Shown: positions 7,703 through 15,997, numbered from the stretch's first letter. The stretch: DNA of 25,450 bases from CAZJOD01 sp964547525 (GCA_964547525.1 CAZJOD010000041.1:1-25450), one strand, 5' to 3'. Numbers and translations: made by a program. Notes: generated by a model from the letters alone, not told the origin.

Positions 7703-8965
7703 ATGGATAAAAGTGCAAGAATTGAAAAAGCATATAAATTAGCTGCGGAAAAATATGCAGAGCTGGGTGTCGATACCGAAATGGCAATGAAACGGCTGGG
7801 CGAAATACCAATAAGCGTTCATTGTTGGCAAGGGGATGACGTCGGTGGATTTGAAAATCCCGGTGTTGGTTTGTCAGGTGGTATACAAGCAACCGGAAAT
7901 TACCCGGGCAAAGCTCGAAGTGCTGATGAATTAAGAGCCGATCTTAAAAAAATGTATTCGTTTATACCCGGTAACCACAGATTATCTTTGCATGCCATAT
8001 ATTTGGAAGCTGATAAAAAGGTGCCGAGAAATGAAATAAGACCGGAACACTTTAAAAATTGGGTGGAATGGGCTAAACAGAACAATCTCGGATTGGATTT
8101 TAATCCTACTCTATTTTCTCACCCATATGCGGATGACGGGTTTACATTAAGTCACAAGGATGCTTCCATTAGAAAGTTTTGGATTGAGCATTGTATATGT
8201 ACAAGAGAAATCGCTGCCTATTTCGGAAAGGAAACCGGTACTCCCGGTGTGAATAATATCTGGATACCGGACGGATATAAAGATATACCGGTGGACCGTT
8301 ATTCTCCCAGATTGAGACTTATGGAATCTTTAGATGAAATATTAAAAACAGATTACGATAAACGATATTTACTTGATGCAGTTGAAAGTAAATTGTTCGG
8401 AATAGGATCGGAAAGTTATGTTACAGGGTCGCATGAGTTTTATATGATGTATGCCGTGAAGAAAAATATCTTGTTAACTTTAGATACCGGTCATTTTCAT
8501 CCCACCGAAACCATATCGGCAAAATTATCTGCGGCATTATTATTTTTGAATGAAATTTTATTGCATGTTAGCAGACCGGTTCGTTGGGATAGCGATCATG
8601 TTGTTATTTTTGAGAATGAACTGACCGAAATAGCTTTGGAAATTGTTCGAAACGGGTTTGAAAAAAGAGTACACATTGGATTGGATTTTTTTGATGCATC
8701 AATAAACAGATTGGCAGCTTGGATTATAGGAACAAGAAACATGCAAAAGGCTTTGATGTATGCATTACTGGAACCTACACAAAAATTGACCGATTATGAA
8801 AACCAAGGTGACTATACTTCTAGAATCGCATTGTTGGAAGAATTGAAAGCAATGCCCTGGCAAGCGGTATGGGATTATTTTTGCCATATAAACAACGTTC
8901 CTGTAGGAACCGATTGGATGCAAACAGTTAAAGAATATGAAAAGGAAGTTTTGTCGAAAAGATAA
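7703..8965 (+). CDS. rhaA: L-rhamnose isomerase
   Basis: 420 residues, almost the same length as the E. coli enzyme (419). It interconverts L-rhamnose and L-rhamnulose, the first step of rhamnose catabolism, in the cytoplasm with Mn2+. The sequence is clearly RhaA: IPISVHCWQGDDVGGFE, the LDTGHFHPTE segment, RPVRWDSDHV and HIGLDFFDASINR. Metal and catalytic residues fall at a constant offset of -6 from my recollection of E. coli numbering: E228, D261, H288, D296, D298 and D328. A strong GGAGG site precedes the ATG. No rhamnulokinase or aldolase gene is in the window. RhaA enzymes also accept other aldoses, so rhamnose is the likely but not proven substrate. The stop codon lies in a large inverted repeat (8962-9078). 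Confidence 0.95.
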   Translation: MDKSARIEKAYKLAAEKYAELGVDTEMAMKRLGEIPISVHCWQGDDVGGFENPGVGLSGGIQATGNYPGKARSADELRADLKKMYSFIPGNHRLSLHAIYLEADKKVPRNEIRPEHFKNWVEWAKQNNLGLDFNPTLFSHPYADDGFTLSHKDASIRKFWIEHCICTREIAAYFGKETGTPGVNNIWIPDGYKDIPVDRYSPRLRLMESLDEILKTDYDKRYLLDAVESKLFGIGSESYVTGSHEFYMMYAVKKNILLTLDTGHFHPTETISAKLSAALLFLNEILLHVSRPVRWDSDHVVIFENELTEIALEIVRNGFEKRVHIGLDFFDASINRLAAWIIGTRNMQKALMYALLEPTQKLTDYENQGDYTSRIALLEELKAMPWQAVWDYFCHINNVPVGTDWMQTVKEYEKEVLSKR

Positions 8966-9078
8966 ACGTTATTAATATTGATAAAGAAAAACCGTAATTG
9001 GTGTATGTAAGCGATTAAGTCTTTTTCGGGCTTGGTTGTTTTTATACGATATCATTAAAATTACGGTTCAACGTTTAT
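8962..9078 (+). repeat. Nested inverted repeats between rhaA and the DJ-1 gene (structured RNA candidate)
   Basis: Two perfect inverted repeats are nested: an outer 9-bp pair ATAAACGTT (8962-8970) with AACGTTTAT (9070-9078), and an inner 10-bp pair AACCGTAATT (8990-8999) with AATTACGGTT (9059-9068). Inside, AAGTC and GGCTT around TTTTTCG could form a small apical hairpin. The element overlaps the rhaA stop codon and ends about 30 nt before the ribosome site of the next gene. It could be an intercistronic RNA structure, a regulatory leader, or a remnant of a small mobile element. Confidence 0.5.
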
Positions 9079-9122
9079 TAATTCTTTTTGAGTTTAAAAC
9101 TCAGAAATGGGAGGCTATGGAT

Positions 9123-9665
9123 ATGATATATGTTTTTTTGGCGGAAGGTTTTGAAGAAATAGAAGCTATAACTGTAATTGACGTGCTTTTGCGTGGGGAA
9201 GTTGATGTTAAGACCGTATCGATAACCGATTCGTTACAGGTAACGGGTTCTCACGGAATCTCCGTTATTGCCGACACTGTCATTGATAAAACGGATATAA
9301 AAAATGCCGATGCCGTGATTTTCCCGGGAGGTATGCCGGGTACAAAGAATCTTGACGAATCGAAAGAAGTTGACCGGATTATTTTTGAAGCGAATAATTC
9401 GGGTAAATGGATAGCGGCTATATGTGCGGCTCCGATGATATTGGGAAAACGGGGACTTTTAAAGGGAAAAGAAGCTGTCTGCTTCCCGGGTTTTGAAAAA
9501 TATCTTGAAGGTGCCGTTGTAAAAGCCGATAAAGCGATAGTAAGTGCTAATATTATCACATCAAGAGGTGCGGGAACCGCTTTTGATTTTGCATGGACCA
9601 TACTTTCGGTAATCGGTAAAAAAAATATCGGTGATAAACTAAGACAAAGTATGTTATATTCATAA
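9123..9665 (+). CDS. DJ-1/PfpI (YajL-type) family protein
   Basis: 180 residues from the ATG at 9123, chosen because GGGAGG (9109-9114) is 8 nt upstream and because family members start in just this way (MIYVFLAEGFEEIEA). The in-frame ATG at 9117 would be only 2 nt from that site. The catalytic nucleophile is C101 in AAICAAP, with E14 in GFEEIEA as the conserved acidic partner, and FPGGMPG (67-73) present. Members act as glyoxalase/deglycase-like or chaperone-like stress proteins; the precise activity is debated in the literature. Cytoplasmic, no signal. It lies between rhaA and a sulfatase, 28 bp before the latter, and may belong to the same transcript. Confidence 0.88.
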   Translation: MIYVFLAEGFEEIEAITVIDVLLRGEVDVKTVSITDSLQVTGSHGISVIADTVIDKTDIKNADAVIFPGGMPGTKNLDESKEVDRIIFEANNSGKWIAAICAAPMILGKRGLLKGKEAVCFPGFEKYLEGAVVKADKAIVSANIITSRGAGTAFDFAWTILSVIGKKNIGDKLRQSMLYS

Positions 9666-9693
9666 GAATAACCGGTGAAAGGATATACGAAAA

Positions 9694-11034
9694 ATGAACA
9701 GACCGAATGTAATAGTTTTTTTTACAGACCAACAAAGATGGGATACTAGCGGATTATATGGTAATCCTATGGATTTGACGCCAAATTTTGACAGAATGGC
9801 CGTTGAAGGAACCCATTGTTATAATGCATTTACATGCCAACCTGTATGTTTGCCGGCAAGATCATGTCTTCAAACGGGAAAATACGCATCTCAGATGAAT
9901 ATCTTCAATAACGGCGGAGAATTACCTGTAGATGCGGTTACTTTAGGACATCTGTATAAACAAGCGGGGTATGTAACCGCATATATAGGAAAGTGGCATA
10001 TGTGTCATCAGGAACCTGTACCTAAAGAAAAACGAACCGGTTACGATTTCTGGTTAGGTTCAAACATTTTAGAATTCACTTCCGATGCATATGATACCCA
10101 TATGTTCGATGGTGACGGGAATGATGTATTTTTACCGGGATTCAGGGTAGACGCTCAAACCGACGCAGCAATACGCTATATAGCTGAAAATAGAGATAAA
10201 CCCTTTTTCTTATTTATATCTTTTATTGAACCGCATTTTCAGAATTCAAGAGATGATTATCCCGCTCCTACAGGATATGAGCAAAAATACCAGGATCCGT
10301 GGACACCTCCGGATCTAAGAGCATTAGGCGGAACTTCGGCAAGACATTTGCCGGGGTATTACGGGATGGTCAAAAGGTTGGATGAAGCTTTAGGGCGACT
10401 GCAAGATGCACTTATAAGCATGAATCTTACCGATAAAACAATATTGGCATATACCACCGATCACAGTTGTCATTTTAAAACCCGTAACAGTGAATATAAG
10501 AGGAGTTGTCATGATTCCTCTTTGCATATACCGATGGCTTTTACAGGACCCGGATTTAACGGAGGAGGAAGGATAAAGAATTTAGTAAGTTTGATAGATG
10601 TACCACCTACTTTATTAAACGCCACCGGAATTGATATTCCGGAATACATGGAGGGGCATTCTATTTTGCCCTTAATAAATAAAACCGCAATGAAGTGGCA
10701 AGAGGATATTTATGCCGAAGCATCCGACGGTAAGACAAGATACAGATGTGTAAGAACAAATCGTTGGAAATATAGTGTGAGAGCCGAAATGACCGATACG
10801 GCCAAAAATCGCCCGTCGGTATATATTGAGGACGAATTATACGATCTAAAAGCCGATCCTTGGGAATTAAACAACCTCATGGGATATCAATCTCACAAGA
10901 AGGTTTGTGAGATAATGCGCGAACGATTATATAAACGTTTTAGTCAGGTGGGAGAATCCGAAGTAACGGTTACAGAGGCGCCAACGGTATCTTCAGGACA
11001 AAAGACATTAAAAGAATGCGAGTGGTTCGAATAG
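9694..11034 (+). CDS. Type I sulfatase, Cys-type (formylglycine-dependent), cytoplasmic
   Basis: 446 residues of alkaline-phosphatase/sulfatase fold. The N-terminal RPNVIVFFTDQQRWD gives the metal ligand D12. The modification motif is CLPAR (C52-R56, consensus C-x-P-x-R) followed by QTGKY; C52 would be oxidised to formylglycine, in anaerobes by an anSME radical-SAM enzyme, which is not in this window. GKWHM supplies the Lys and His sulfate contacts, and TTDHS carries the later metal-site Asp-His with Ser where Gly is usual. It hydrolyses a sulfate ester; the substrate is unknown. No signal peptide, so it desulfates imported small substrates. AAAGGA lies 10 nt before the ATG. Confidence 0.9.
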   Translation: MNRPNVIVFFTDQQRWDTSGLYGNPMDLTPNFDRMAVEGTHCYNAFTCQPVCLPARSCLQTGKYASQMNIFNNGGELPVDAVTLGHLYKQAGYVTAYIGKWHMCHQEPVPKEKRTGYDFWLGSNILEFTSDAYDTHMFDGDGNDVFLPGFRVDAQTDAAIRYIAENRDKPFFLFISFIEPHFQNSRDDYPAPTGYEQKYQDPWTPPDLRALGGTSARHLPGYYGMVKRLDEALGRLQDALISMNLTDKTILAYTTDHSCHFKTRNSEYKRSCHDSSLHIPMAFTGPGFNGGGRIKNLVSLIDVPPTLLNATGIDIPEYMEGHSILPLINKTAMKWQEDIYAEASDGKTRYRCVRTNRWKYSVRAEMTDTAKNRPSVYIEDELYDLKADPWELNNLMGYQSHKKVCEIMRERLYKRFSQVGESEVTVTEAPTVSSGQKTLKECEWFE

Positions 11035-11042
11035 AAATGTGA

Positions 11043-11069
11043 GTGCCGGGTGTTTTATATATCCGGCAC
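11043..11069 (+). terminator. Intercistronic hairpin between the sulfatase and the UroD-like gene
   Basis: GTGCCGG (11043-11049) pairs perfectly with CCGGCAC (11063-11069), and the stem can extend inward by several A-T and G-T pairs. The downstream sequence is AT-rich but has no real T-run, so it may be a weak terminator, attenuator or RNA-stability element rather than a full stop. Confidence 0.4.
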
Positions 11070-11124
11070 ATATAAATTCATTTTATAGATGCTATTTTTA
11101 TATACGCACAACAGGTGTGAGACT

Positions 11125-12222
11125 ATGAGTGAGAGAAGCTTGGTTTTAAAGGTATTAAATGGAGAGACACATGAAAGGAAACCTTGGTTTGCCGATTTGT
11201 CTTACTTATATTCGGCAATGCAAGCAAGAGGAGAACTTGAAGATAAGTATACAGGCGATGAAGGTTATTTACAATTTCATAAAGATATGGGAGCGGGAAT
11301 TTGCTTTTATGCTCCTTTTTTATGGAAAGAAGAATATATAAATGATGTAAAATTTAATCAATACATTAATAACGGCTATATGATCAGTACATATGATACT
11401 CCCAAAGGATCGATTAAATCTGTACAGACATATTCTCCGGAAACTTTTTCATGGGCTTATAAAGAACATTACATCAAAACGGTAAATGATTTGGAAATCA
11501 TGCTATATATCTATGAAAATAGAAAATTCAGTACAAATTATACCGAATTCGAAAAAATTGATATGTTGTGGGGTGATTACGGTATAGCCGTAGCTATCGC
11601 GCCCATTTCGGTTGCACCGTTACAAACACTGCTTGCACGTTGGGCCGGGATAGAAAAAACAGTTGAACTGTTTATGGATCATCCGATAATGTTTGATAAA
11701 ACTATTATCGAATTACAAAAAGCCGATGATAAGATATTTGAAATAATTGCAAAATCACCGGCCCGTTTAATAGAGTTTGCAGAAAACTTATCCGGAGATA
11801 TTACAGGAAGAACTTTATTTGAAATGTATAACATGCCATACTATAAAAAAAGAATCTCGCAGTTACATGAAGCCGGTAAATACGTAAGTATTCATATTGA
11901 CGGTACATTGTCTTCGTGTCTGCCTTTATTGGGTGAATGCGGTTTTGATGTGGCTGAAGCGGTAACACCCGCACCGATCGGAGATATTGAAGTCGAAAGG
12001 TTAAGAGAGTATGCGGGGAAAGATATAATAATATGGGGTGGTATACCGGGTGCGCTTTTTTCAGAAAGATATGATAATAATATGTTTGAAAATCATGTAA
12101 AAAACGTTTTGAATATATTCAAAGATGATTGCGGGTTCGTTCTAGGTGTTGCCGATCAGGTTCCTCCCGATGCCGTAATATCGAGAGTAAAAAGGGTTTG
12201 TGAGCTGGTTAACACTATATAG
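11125..12222 (+). CDS. Uroporphyrinogen decarboxylase-like (URO-D superfamily) protein, not HemE
   Basis: 365 residues from the ATG at 11125, which has an AGGTGTGAG site; an in-frame ATG at 11089 lacks one. The URO-D TIM barrel is recognisable from LIEFAENLSGDITGRTLFE, HIDG (257-260), EAVTPAPIGD (278-287) and WGGIPG. The N-terminal substrate-binding arginine motif of true uroporphyrinogen decarboxylase is absent. In the corrinoid methyltransferases of this superfamily (MtaA/CmuA type) the Zn site begins HxC; here it is HxD, so a classical Zn-thiolate methyltransferase is doubtful. Such proteins are widespread in carbohydrate loci of anaerobes with unknown roles, possibly in demethylation. No corrinoid protein gene is nearby. 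A repeat array starts 11 bp after the stop. Confidence 0.75.
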   Translation: MSERSLVLKVLNGETHERKPWFADLSYLYSAMQARGELEDKYTGDEGYLQFHKDMGAGICFYAPFLWKEEYINDVKFNQYINNGYMISTYDTPKGSIKSVQTYSPETFSWAYKEHYIKTVNDLEIMLYIYENRKFSTNYTEFEKIDMLWGDYGIAVAIAPISVAPLQTLLARWAGIEKTVELFMDHPIMFDKTIIELQKADDKIFEIIAKSPARLIEFAENLSGDITGRTLFEMYNMPYYKKRISQLHEAGKYVSIHIDGTLSSCLPLLGECGFDVAEAVTPAPIGDIEVERLREYAGKDIIIWGGIPGALFSERYDNNMFENHVKNVLNIFKDDCGFVLGVADQVPPDAVISRVKRVCELVNTI

Positions 12223-12232
12223 TGTATTACTA

Positions 12233-12543
12233 AACAGGATACATTTTAAAACTCGATTTTAAAAAATGTAAACAGGTCCGGGGATGCTCGATGCAGCCGC
12301 GGGCCTTAGAACAGGATACATTTTTAAAACTNNNNNNNNNNNNNNNNNNNNNNNNNNNNNNNNNNNNNNNNNNNNNNNNNNNNNNNNNNNNNNNNNNNNN
12401 NNNNNNNNNNNNNNNNNNNNNNNNNNNNNNNGCCGCGGGCCTTAGAACAGGATACATTTTTAAAACTTGATTTTAAAAAATGTAAGCCGGCCCGGGGACG
12501 CTCGATGCGGCCGTGGGCCTTAGAACAGGATACATTTTTAAAA
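12233..12543. repeat. Tandem array of a 77-78 bp two-hairpin repeat, interrupted by an assembly gap
   Basis: Units begin AACAGGATACATTTT at 12233 (77 bp), 12310 (cut by the gap), 12446 (78 bp) and 12524 (only the first 20 bp). Each full unit has two parts. The first is an AT-only hairpin, for example 12453-12465 with 12471-12484. The second is a GC-rich imperfect hairpin with a TCGAT loop (12275-12305 and 12489-12519). Units end in GGGCCTTAG. There are no variable spacers, so it is not CRISPR. No open frame crosses a unit. The copy at 12233 pairs T12285 with A12295, where the copy at 12446 pairs C12499 with G12509, a compensatory change. Another copy lies at 25386-25450. The truncated last unit ends just before the leader of the MFS gene. 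Confidence 0.9.
12332..12431. other. Assembly gap of 100 N inside the repeat array
   Basis: Exactly 100 undetermined bases, the usual placeholder for a gap of unknown length. Repeat sequence abuts both edges, so assembly most likely failed because of the repeats. The true number of units is unknown, and something non-repeat could also be hidden here. Confidence 0.97.
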
Positions 12544-12577
12544 TTAATTTAATTTTTTAAAGGATAATGAAAAGTAT

Positions 12578-13756
12578 ATGAAGCGTCTTGCGCAATTCCG
12601 CACAGACATGATTTTATTGGTTTTATCGAATACCTTATGGCCGCTGGGATACAGTGCTTATATAGGATTTTTTCCGCTTTATATAGAACAATTGGGTGGA
12701 TCAAAGTTAACTATCAGCATAATTTCTTCAATACCGTTTTTTATGGGATTATTGGCGGTTGTAGGTGGGTACCTGGCCGACCGTATGGATAGGAAGTTGA
12801 TTTTATTGTTCGGATGGGCGATAACTATTCCTGCTCCTTTGATATGGTTTTTTGCTGACAATTGGTATCTGTTATTGGCCGGACAAGTTATTTATGCTCT
12901 AACAGCCGTTTGCATTCCGGCCTTTACATTGTATGTATTTGAGTATGATATACCTGGAAATAAGATGATACCCTACTCGATTGCAAATGTGGGGGGAATT
13001 GCAGGTTCCATATTGGCTCCTTCGTTAGGTGCGAAGATTATTGCTTTATATGATATAAAAATTCTTTTTTTAACTGTATTTTTTATTTATTTCTTATCTA
13101 CACTTTGTGTATTGTTCGTATCCGGACAAAAACCACAGAAAACTGAAAAGCCTGATAAAGGTTTTAACATTGTAAATACTGTAAAAGAAATACGTGGTAA
13201 CAAAACTTTATCTGTTATGATTTATTTGTCTTTGCTATTGTTCTGTATGAATATATCCGAGCCATATATATCCTTGTACTTGTCCGATTATTTGACAATG
13301 CCTGTGAATATGATCGGTCGTACATTCACTTTTATTTTTTTGGGGGCATCCCTTCTTACCTACATTTACGGTAAATTTTCAGCTAAAACCAATCCGCATC
13401 ATGTTGTCTTGACAGGAGTGGTTATCTTCTTATTAAGTTTGGTGACAGTGACTTGCTTTAGCAGCATATACGCTATTTACGCCGGATTTTTCTGCAGGGG
13501 TATTAACAGAGCTTTATTATTTTTCGTACAAGGTGTGTTAGTGACTAAACTTAATACCAAAAACAAAGGATTGGTGCTTTCGCTATTTGTATCAATGAGA
13601 AATATTGCTGTCGGTCTAGCGGCATACCCGGGAGCGTTTTTGTATAACATTACTCCTGTCGCACCTTTTATTGCAGAGGGTCTTTTAATGGTATTATGGG
13701 TTTTAATTTCCTTTTCACACCAATTCGCAGGTTTTAAAGACAAACCGGAACTATAA
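12578..13756 (+). CDS. Major facilitator superfamily (MFS) transporter
   Basis: 392 residues and highly hydrophobic, with about 12 predicted membrane helices, the usual MFS length. The loop-2/3 signature is clear (GGYLADRMDRK, about residues 65-75). A polar cytoplasmic linker (SGQKPQKTEKPDKGFN, about 186-201) separates the two six-helix halves. It is an inner-membrane secondary transporter; the substrate is not predictable. Because nearby glycosidases and sulfatases lack signal peptides, it may import their substrate (inference). The ribosome site AAAGGA (12559-12564) is 13 nt from the ATG, longer than ideal, and begins about 15 bp after the truncated last repeat unit, so expression may depend on sequence within or after the array. 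Confidence 0.9.
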   Translation: MKRLAQFRTDMILLVLSNTLWPLGYSAYIGFFPLYIEQLGGSKLTISIISSIPFFMGLLAVVGGYLADRMDRKLILLFGWAITIPAPLIWFFADNWYLLLAGQVIYALTAVCIPAFTLYVFEYDIPGNKMIPYSIANVGGIAGSILAPSLGAKIIALYDIKILFLTVFFIYFLSTLCVLFVSGQKPQKTEKPDKGFNIVNTVKEIRGNKTLSVMIYLSLLLFCMNISEPYISLYLSDYLTMPVNMIGRTFTFIFLGASLLTYIYGKFSAKTNPHHVVLTGVVIFLLSLVTVTCFSSIYAIYAGFFCRGINRALLFFVQGVLVTKLNTKNKGLVLSLFVSMRNIAVGLAAYPGAFLYNITPVAPFIAEGLLMVLWVLISFSHQFAGFKDKPEL

Positions 13757-13772
13757 ATATGTTGATTAAAGT

Positions 13773-13818
13773 AAATATTAAAGGAGTATTTATAAAAATA
13801 ATACTCCTTTAATATTTT
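13773..13818. terminator. Bidirectional terminator between the MFS gene and the convergent sialidase-like gene
   Basis: An 18-bp perfect inverted repeat (13773-13790 with 13800-13817, loop 13791-13799) has the core GGAGTATT/AATACTCC. The outer stem is A-rich on one side and T-rich on the other, so either strand ends in T residues. It lies between two convergent stops (13756 and 13854). Confidence 0.85.
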
Positions 13819-13853
13819 AATCGATGAGTATAATGAAATATATAAAGGTACCG

Positions 13854-15023
13854 TCAAACATTTTTTAAAAAGTCACCGTTTATAATGGCAGCTTCATAAC
13901 TCATTCTATAATTTGTACGATCCTGAATATAACCTGTTTTTTGCATTATAAAACCACCCATATCAGACTCGGTTGTTTTATATCCAAAACCTGTTACCAC
14001 TAGATAATTTACAAAAGCGTCCCCATTTTTTAAAAATGTGCATATAGGGTGATTGTAGGTATACACTTGACCTTCGGGGGGATTGAAATGAGTAATTTCG
14101 TTTCCTGCCAGTGCTCCGATTTTTTTCCATGTATAACCGTAATCATCGGATACGGCCATACCGATTGTCATTCTATCTCCGTAATGACCGTGAAAAGGTT
14201 TATATTCCGCATCAAACCAAAAAATTAACAATCTGTTTGTCCCCGGTATGCGTTTCATATGGGTAATTCCCTCGGATGCGTTTAAATTGCTCGGATGAGC
14301 GTAATTCCATGTTTTACCTTTATCATATGATTCGGAAAAGAAAACACAACCTAATTGAGTTCTCAATGACATTACAAGACGACCGTCGTCCATTTCTACA
14401 ACAGACGGTTCTTGGGCTCCTCTTAAAGGAAGATAAACAATGTTGTCGGATTGTTTCCATGTTTGGCCCGAATTGTCGCTGTAAAAACAGTTTACGACAT
14501 AATTCTCACCTTTGGACCAAGCTTCGCCGCCGTTTATCTGTCCGTAAAACGGATGTATGAATCTATTGTTACTTAAAATCTCAGTATAACCGCACAGCCA
14601 ATACCCCTTGCTATTCTCCCATACTTTTCCCACTTCTTCATATGTGTTTCCATCATCTTTTGAACTGTAAATTGTACATGTGGTACATTTTGCGTCATGT
14701 ATGTAAAGTAATGTCAGATATATAACGCCGGCGGTATAATTCAGACCCATTGTATATATATTCAAATCATTAACAGGTGTTTCAAACAGAGTTTCTTCTT
14801 CTACCCAGGTATTGCCGGTATCATACGATCTCTTTTTTACAATCACCGATTTTGTGTGATCATGATTACCGCCAACCATTTTCATATGAACGACATACAG
14901 ACTACCGTCACTCAACTCGATTGTAAAAGGTTTATCTATTCGGGGAAACTGCTGTGTGCCTGATTCAACTGTAAGCCTACGTAAAAACTTTAAATGATCT
15001 GTACTTTTATTAACCGGATACAT
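13854..15023 (-). CDS. Sialidase-superfamily (BNR/Asp-box beta-propeller) protein
   Basis: 389 residues, six-bladed beta-propeller type. Five Asp-box motifs are visible: SYDTGNTW (66-73), SSKDDGNTY (120-128), SDNSGQTW (182-189), SYDKGKTW (232-239) and SDDYGYTW (292-299). The core LRGAQEPSVVEMDDGRLV (200-217) with R222 afterwards resembles the arginine/glutamate segment of exo-sialidases. True sialidase activity is not certain, since the same fold serves other glycosidases and glycan lyases. No signal peptide, so it is cytoplasmic. GAGGAGG lies 6 nt before the ATG. It is a single-gene unit, divergent from the L,D-transpeptidase and convergent with the MFS gene across a strong terminator. A TATAAT on the minus strand at about 15057-15052 may be its -10. 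Confidence 0.82.
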   Translation of the reverse strand: MYPVNKSTDHLKFLRRLTVESGTQQFPRIDKPFTIELSDGSLYVVHMKMVGGNHDHTKSVIVKKRSYDTGNTWVEEETLFETPVNDLNIYTMGLNYTAGVIYLTLLYIHDAKCTTCTIYSSKDDGNTYEEVGKVWENSKGYWLCGYTEILSNNRFIHPFYGQINGGEAWSKGENYVVNCFYSDNSGQTWKQSDNIVYLPLRGAQEPSVVEMDDGRLVMSLRTQLGCVFFSESYDKGKTWNYAHPSNLNASEGITHMKRIPGTNRLLIFWFDAEYKPFHGHYGDRMTIGMAVSDDYGYTWKKIGALAGNEITHFNPPEGQVYTYNHPICTFLKNGDAFVNYLVVTGFGYKTTESDMGGFIMQKTGYIQDRTNYRMSYEAAIINGDFLKNV

Positions 15024-15167
15024 AAAAAACCTCCTCAGGATATACTTTGTATTATAAGATTACCATAAAAGGCGGGTTTTTTCACATTTTTTTGCTAACA
15101 TATTCCGTTCATATCAAAACCAAAACAAGCATAAACTATAAAAAGAATTTTGATTAACCGGGTTATT

Positions 15168-15884
15168 ATGATTTTTATTTTAAAAAAAAGAACATTTTAT
15201 ATATTATGCGCCATATTAACTTTCATATTGATTTTTGAGATACCTGTATATGAATTCATTAAAGTTGCTGCTGAAAACGATACGGGTAACAATTTGAAAG
15301 CAGGTCTTAATTATTTCATATTTATAGATTGTGAAGTTAATACGTTATATCTGTTTCTTGACGGAAAGGTTGTAAAAAAATACGAGGTTGCATGTGGCAA
15401 ATGGGATACACCTTCTCCTATAGGTTCGTGGAAAATAATCTCAAAAGCAAAATGGGGGGAAGGTTTCGGAGGTAGTTGGCTGGGATTGAATGTTCCATGG
15501 GGAAAGTACGGTCTTCACGGCACTCTAAAGCCCGGATCTATAGGTTGGAATTCCAGCCACGGTTGTATCAGGATGAAGAATGACGATGTTGCACAGCTAT
15601 ACAAAATCATTCCATACGGTACAAATGTAATGATAGTAAACGGAGTTTTCGGTGTGTTCGGTAAGGGGTTCAGATATTTAAAACCCGGAGATAGAGGTGC
15701 GGATGTTTTTGCCGTACAAAAAAGGCTCAATGAATTGGGCTATGATTGTGGTCGCGCAGATGGTGTATATGGTGAGAATATGAAGGCGGCTATATTCAAG
15801 TATCAAAAAGATAACGGATTAGGGATATCAAATGTCATATCAAAGAAGATGCTAGAAAAAATGGGATTTAGAGAGTTTGAATAA
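15168..15884 (+). CDS. Membrane-anchored L,D-transpeptidase (YkuD) with C-terminal peptidoglycan-binding domain
   Basis: 238 residues from the ATG at 15168. A TTG at 15150 (244 residues) is also possible; neither has a strong ribosome site. A basic start and hydrophobic stretch (about 8-28) form a signal anchor. The YkuD catalytic domain (about 45-158) has H117 in LHGT and the active-site motif SSHGCIR (129-135) with nucleophile C133. A PG-binding-1 domain follows (about 170-225: GDRGADVFAVQKRLNELGY, then DGVYGENMKAAIFKYQ). It forms 3-3 crosslinks in peptidoglycan or attaches groups to it outside the membrane. It is unrelated in function to the sugar genes around it and is probably transcribed alone. 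Confidence 0.9.
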   Translation: MIFILKKRTFYILCAILTFILIFEIPVYEFIKVAAENDTGNNLKAGLNYFIFIDCEVNTLYLFLDGKVVKKYEVACGKWDTPSPIGSWKIISKAKWGEGFGGSWLGLNVPWGKYGLHGTLKPGSIGWNSSHGCIRMKNDDVAQLYKIIPYGTNVMIVNGVFGVFGKGFRYLKPGDRGADVFAVQKRLNELGYDCGRADGVYGENMKAAIFKYQKDNGLGISNVISKKMLEKMGFREFE

Positions 15885-15888
15885 TAAT

Positions 15889-15914
15889 AAATTATTCTCA
15901 TGAGGTAATAATTT
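15889..15914 (+). terminator. Probable terminator after the L,D-transpeptidase gene
   Basis: AAATTATT (15889-15896) pairs with AATAATTT (15907-15914) around CTCATGAG, itself a perfect palindrome, just 4 nt after the stop codon. There is no long T-run, so strength is uncertain. Confidence 0.45.
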
Positions 15915-15997
15915 ACATATCAACTACATATGTGATATAATTTCTATTATGATCCTACGCAAAAATGTAAGATTTCACTGCAATAATCCACTTTCAG

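Noticed and set aside
9036..9122. N-terminal extension of the DJ-1 protein from a TTG
   Set aside because: Family members begin at the MIYVFLAEGFEE segment, and GGGAGG sits at the right distance from the ATG at 9123.
11089..11124. N-terminal extension of the URO-D-like protein
   Set aside because: The upstream ATG has no ribosome site, while the ATG at 11125 has one and fits the family start.
11125..12222. True uroporphyrinogen decarboxylase (hemE)
   Set aside because: The N-terminal arginine motif of HemE is absent, and no other heme genes are nearby.
12230..12457. Minus-strand protein of about 75 residues across the repeats
   Set aside because: Most of it is the N gap, and the intact unit at 12446 has a stop in the same direction. 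It is an artefact of the repeat.
12233..12543. CRISPR array
   Set aside because: The units are continuous 77-78 bp repeats with no variable spacers, and no cas genes are in the window.
13477..13857. Minus-strand gene of 126 residues between the MFS and sialidase-like genes
   Set aside because: It lies mostly antisense to the MFS gene and crosses the bidirectional terminator; it has no family features.
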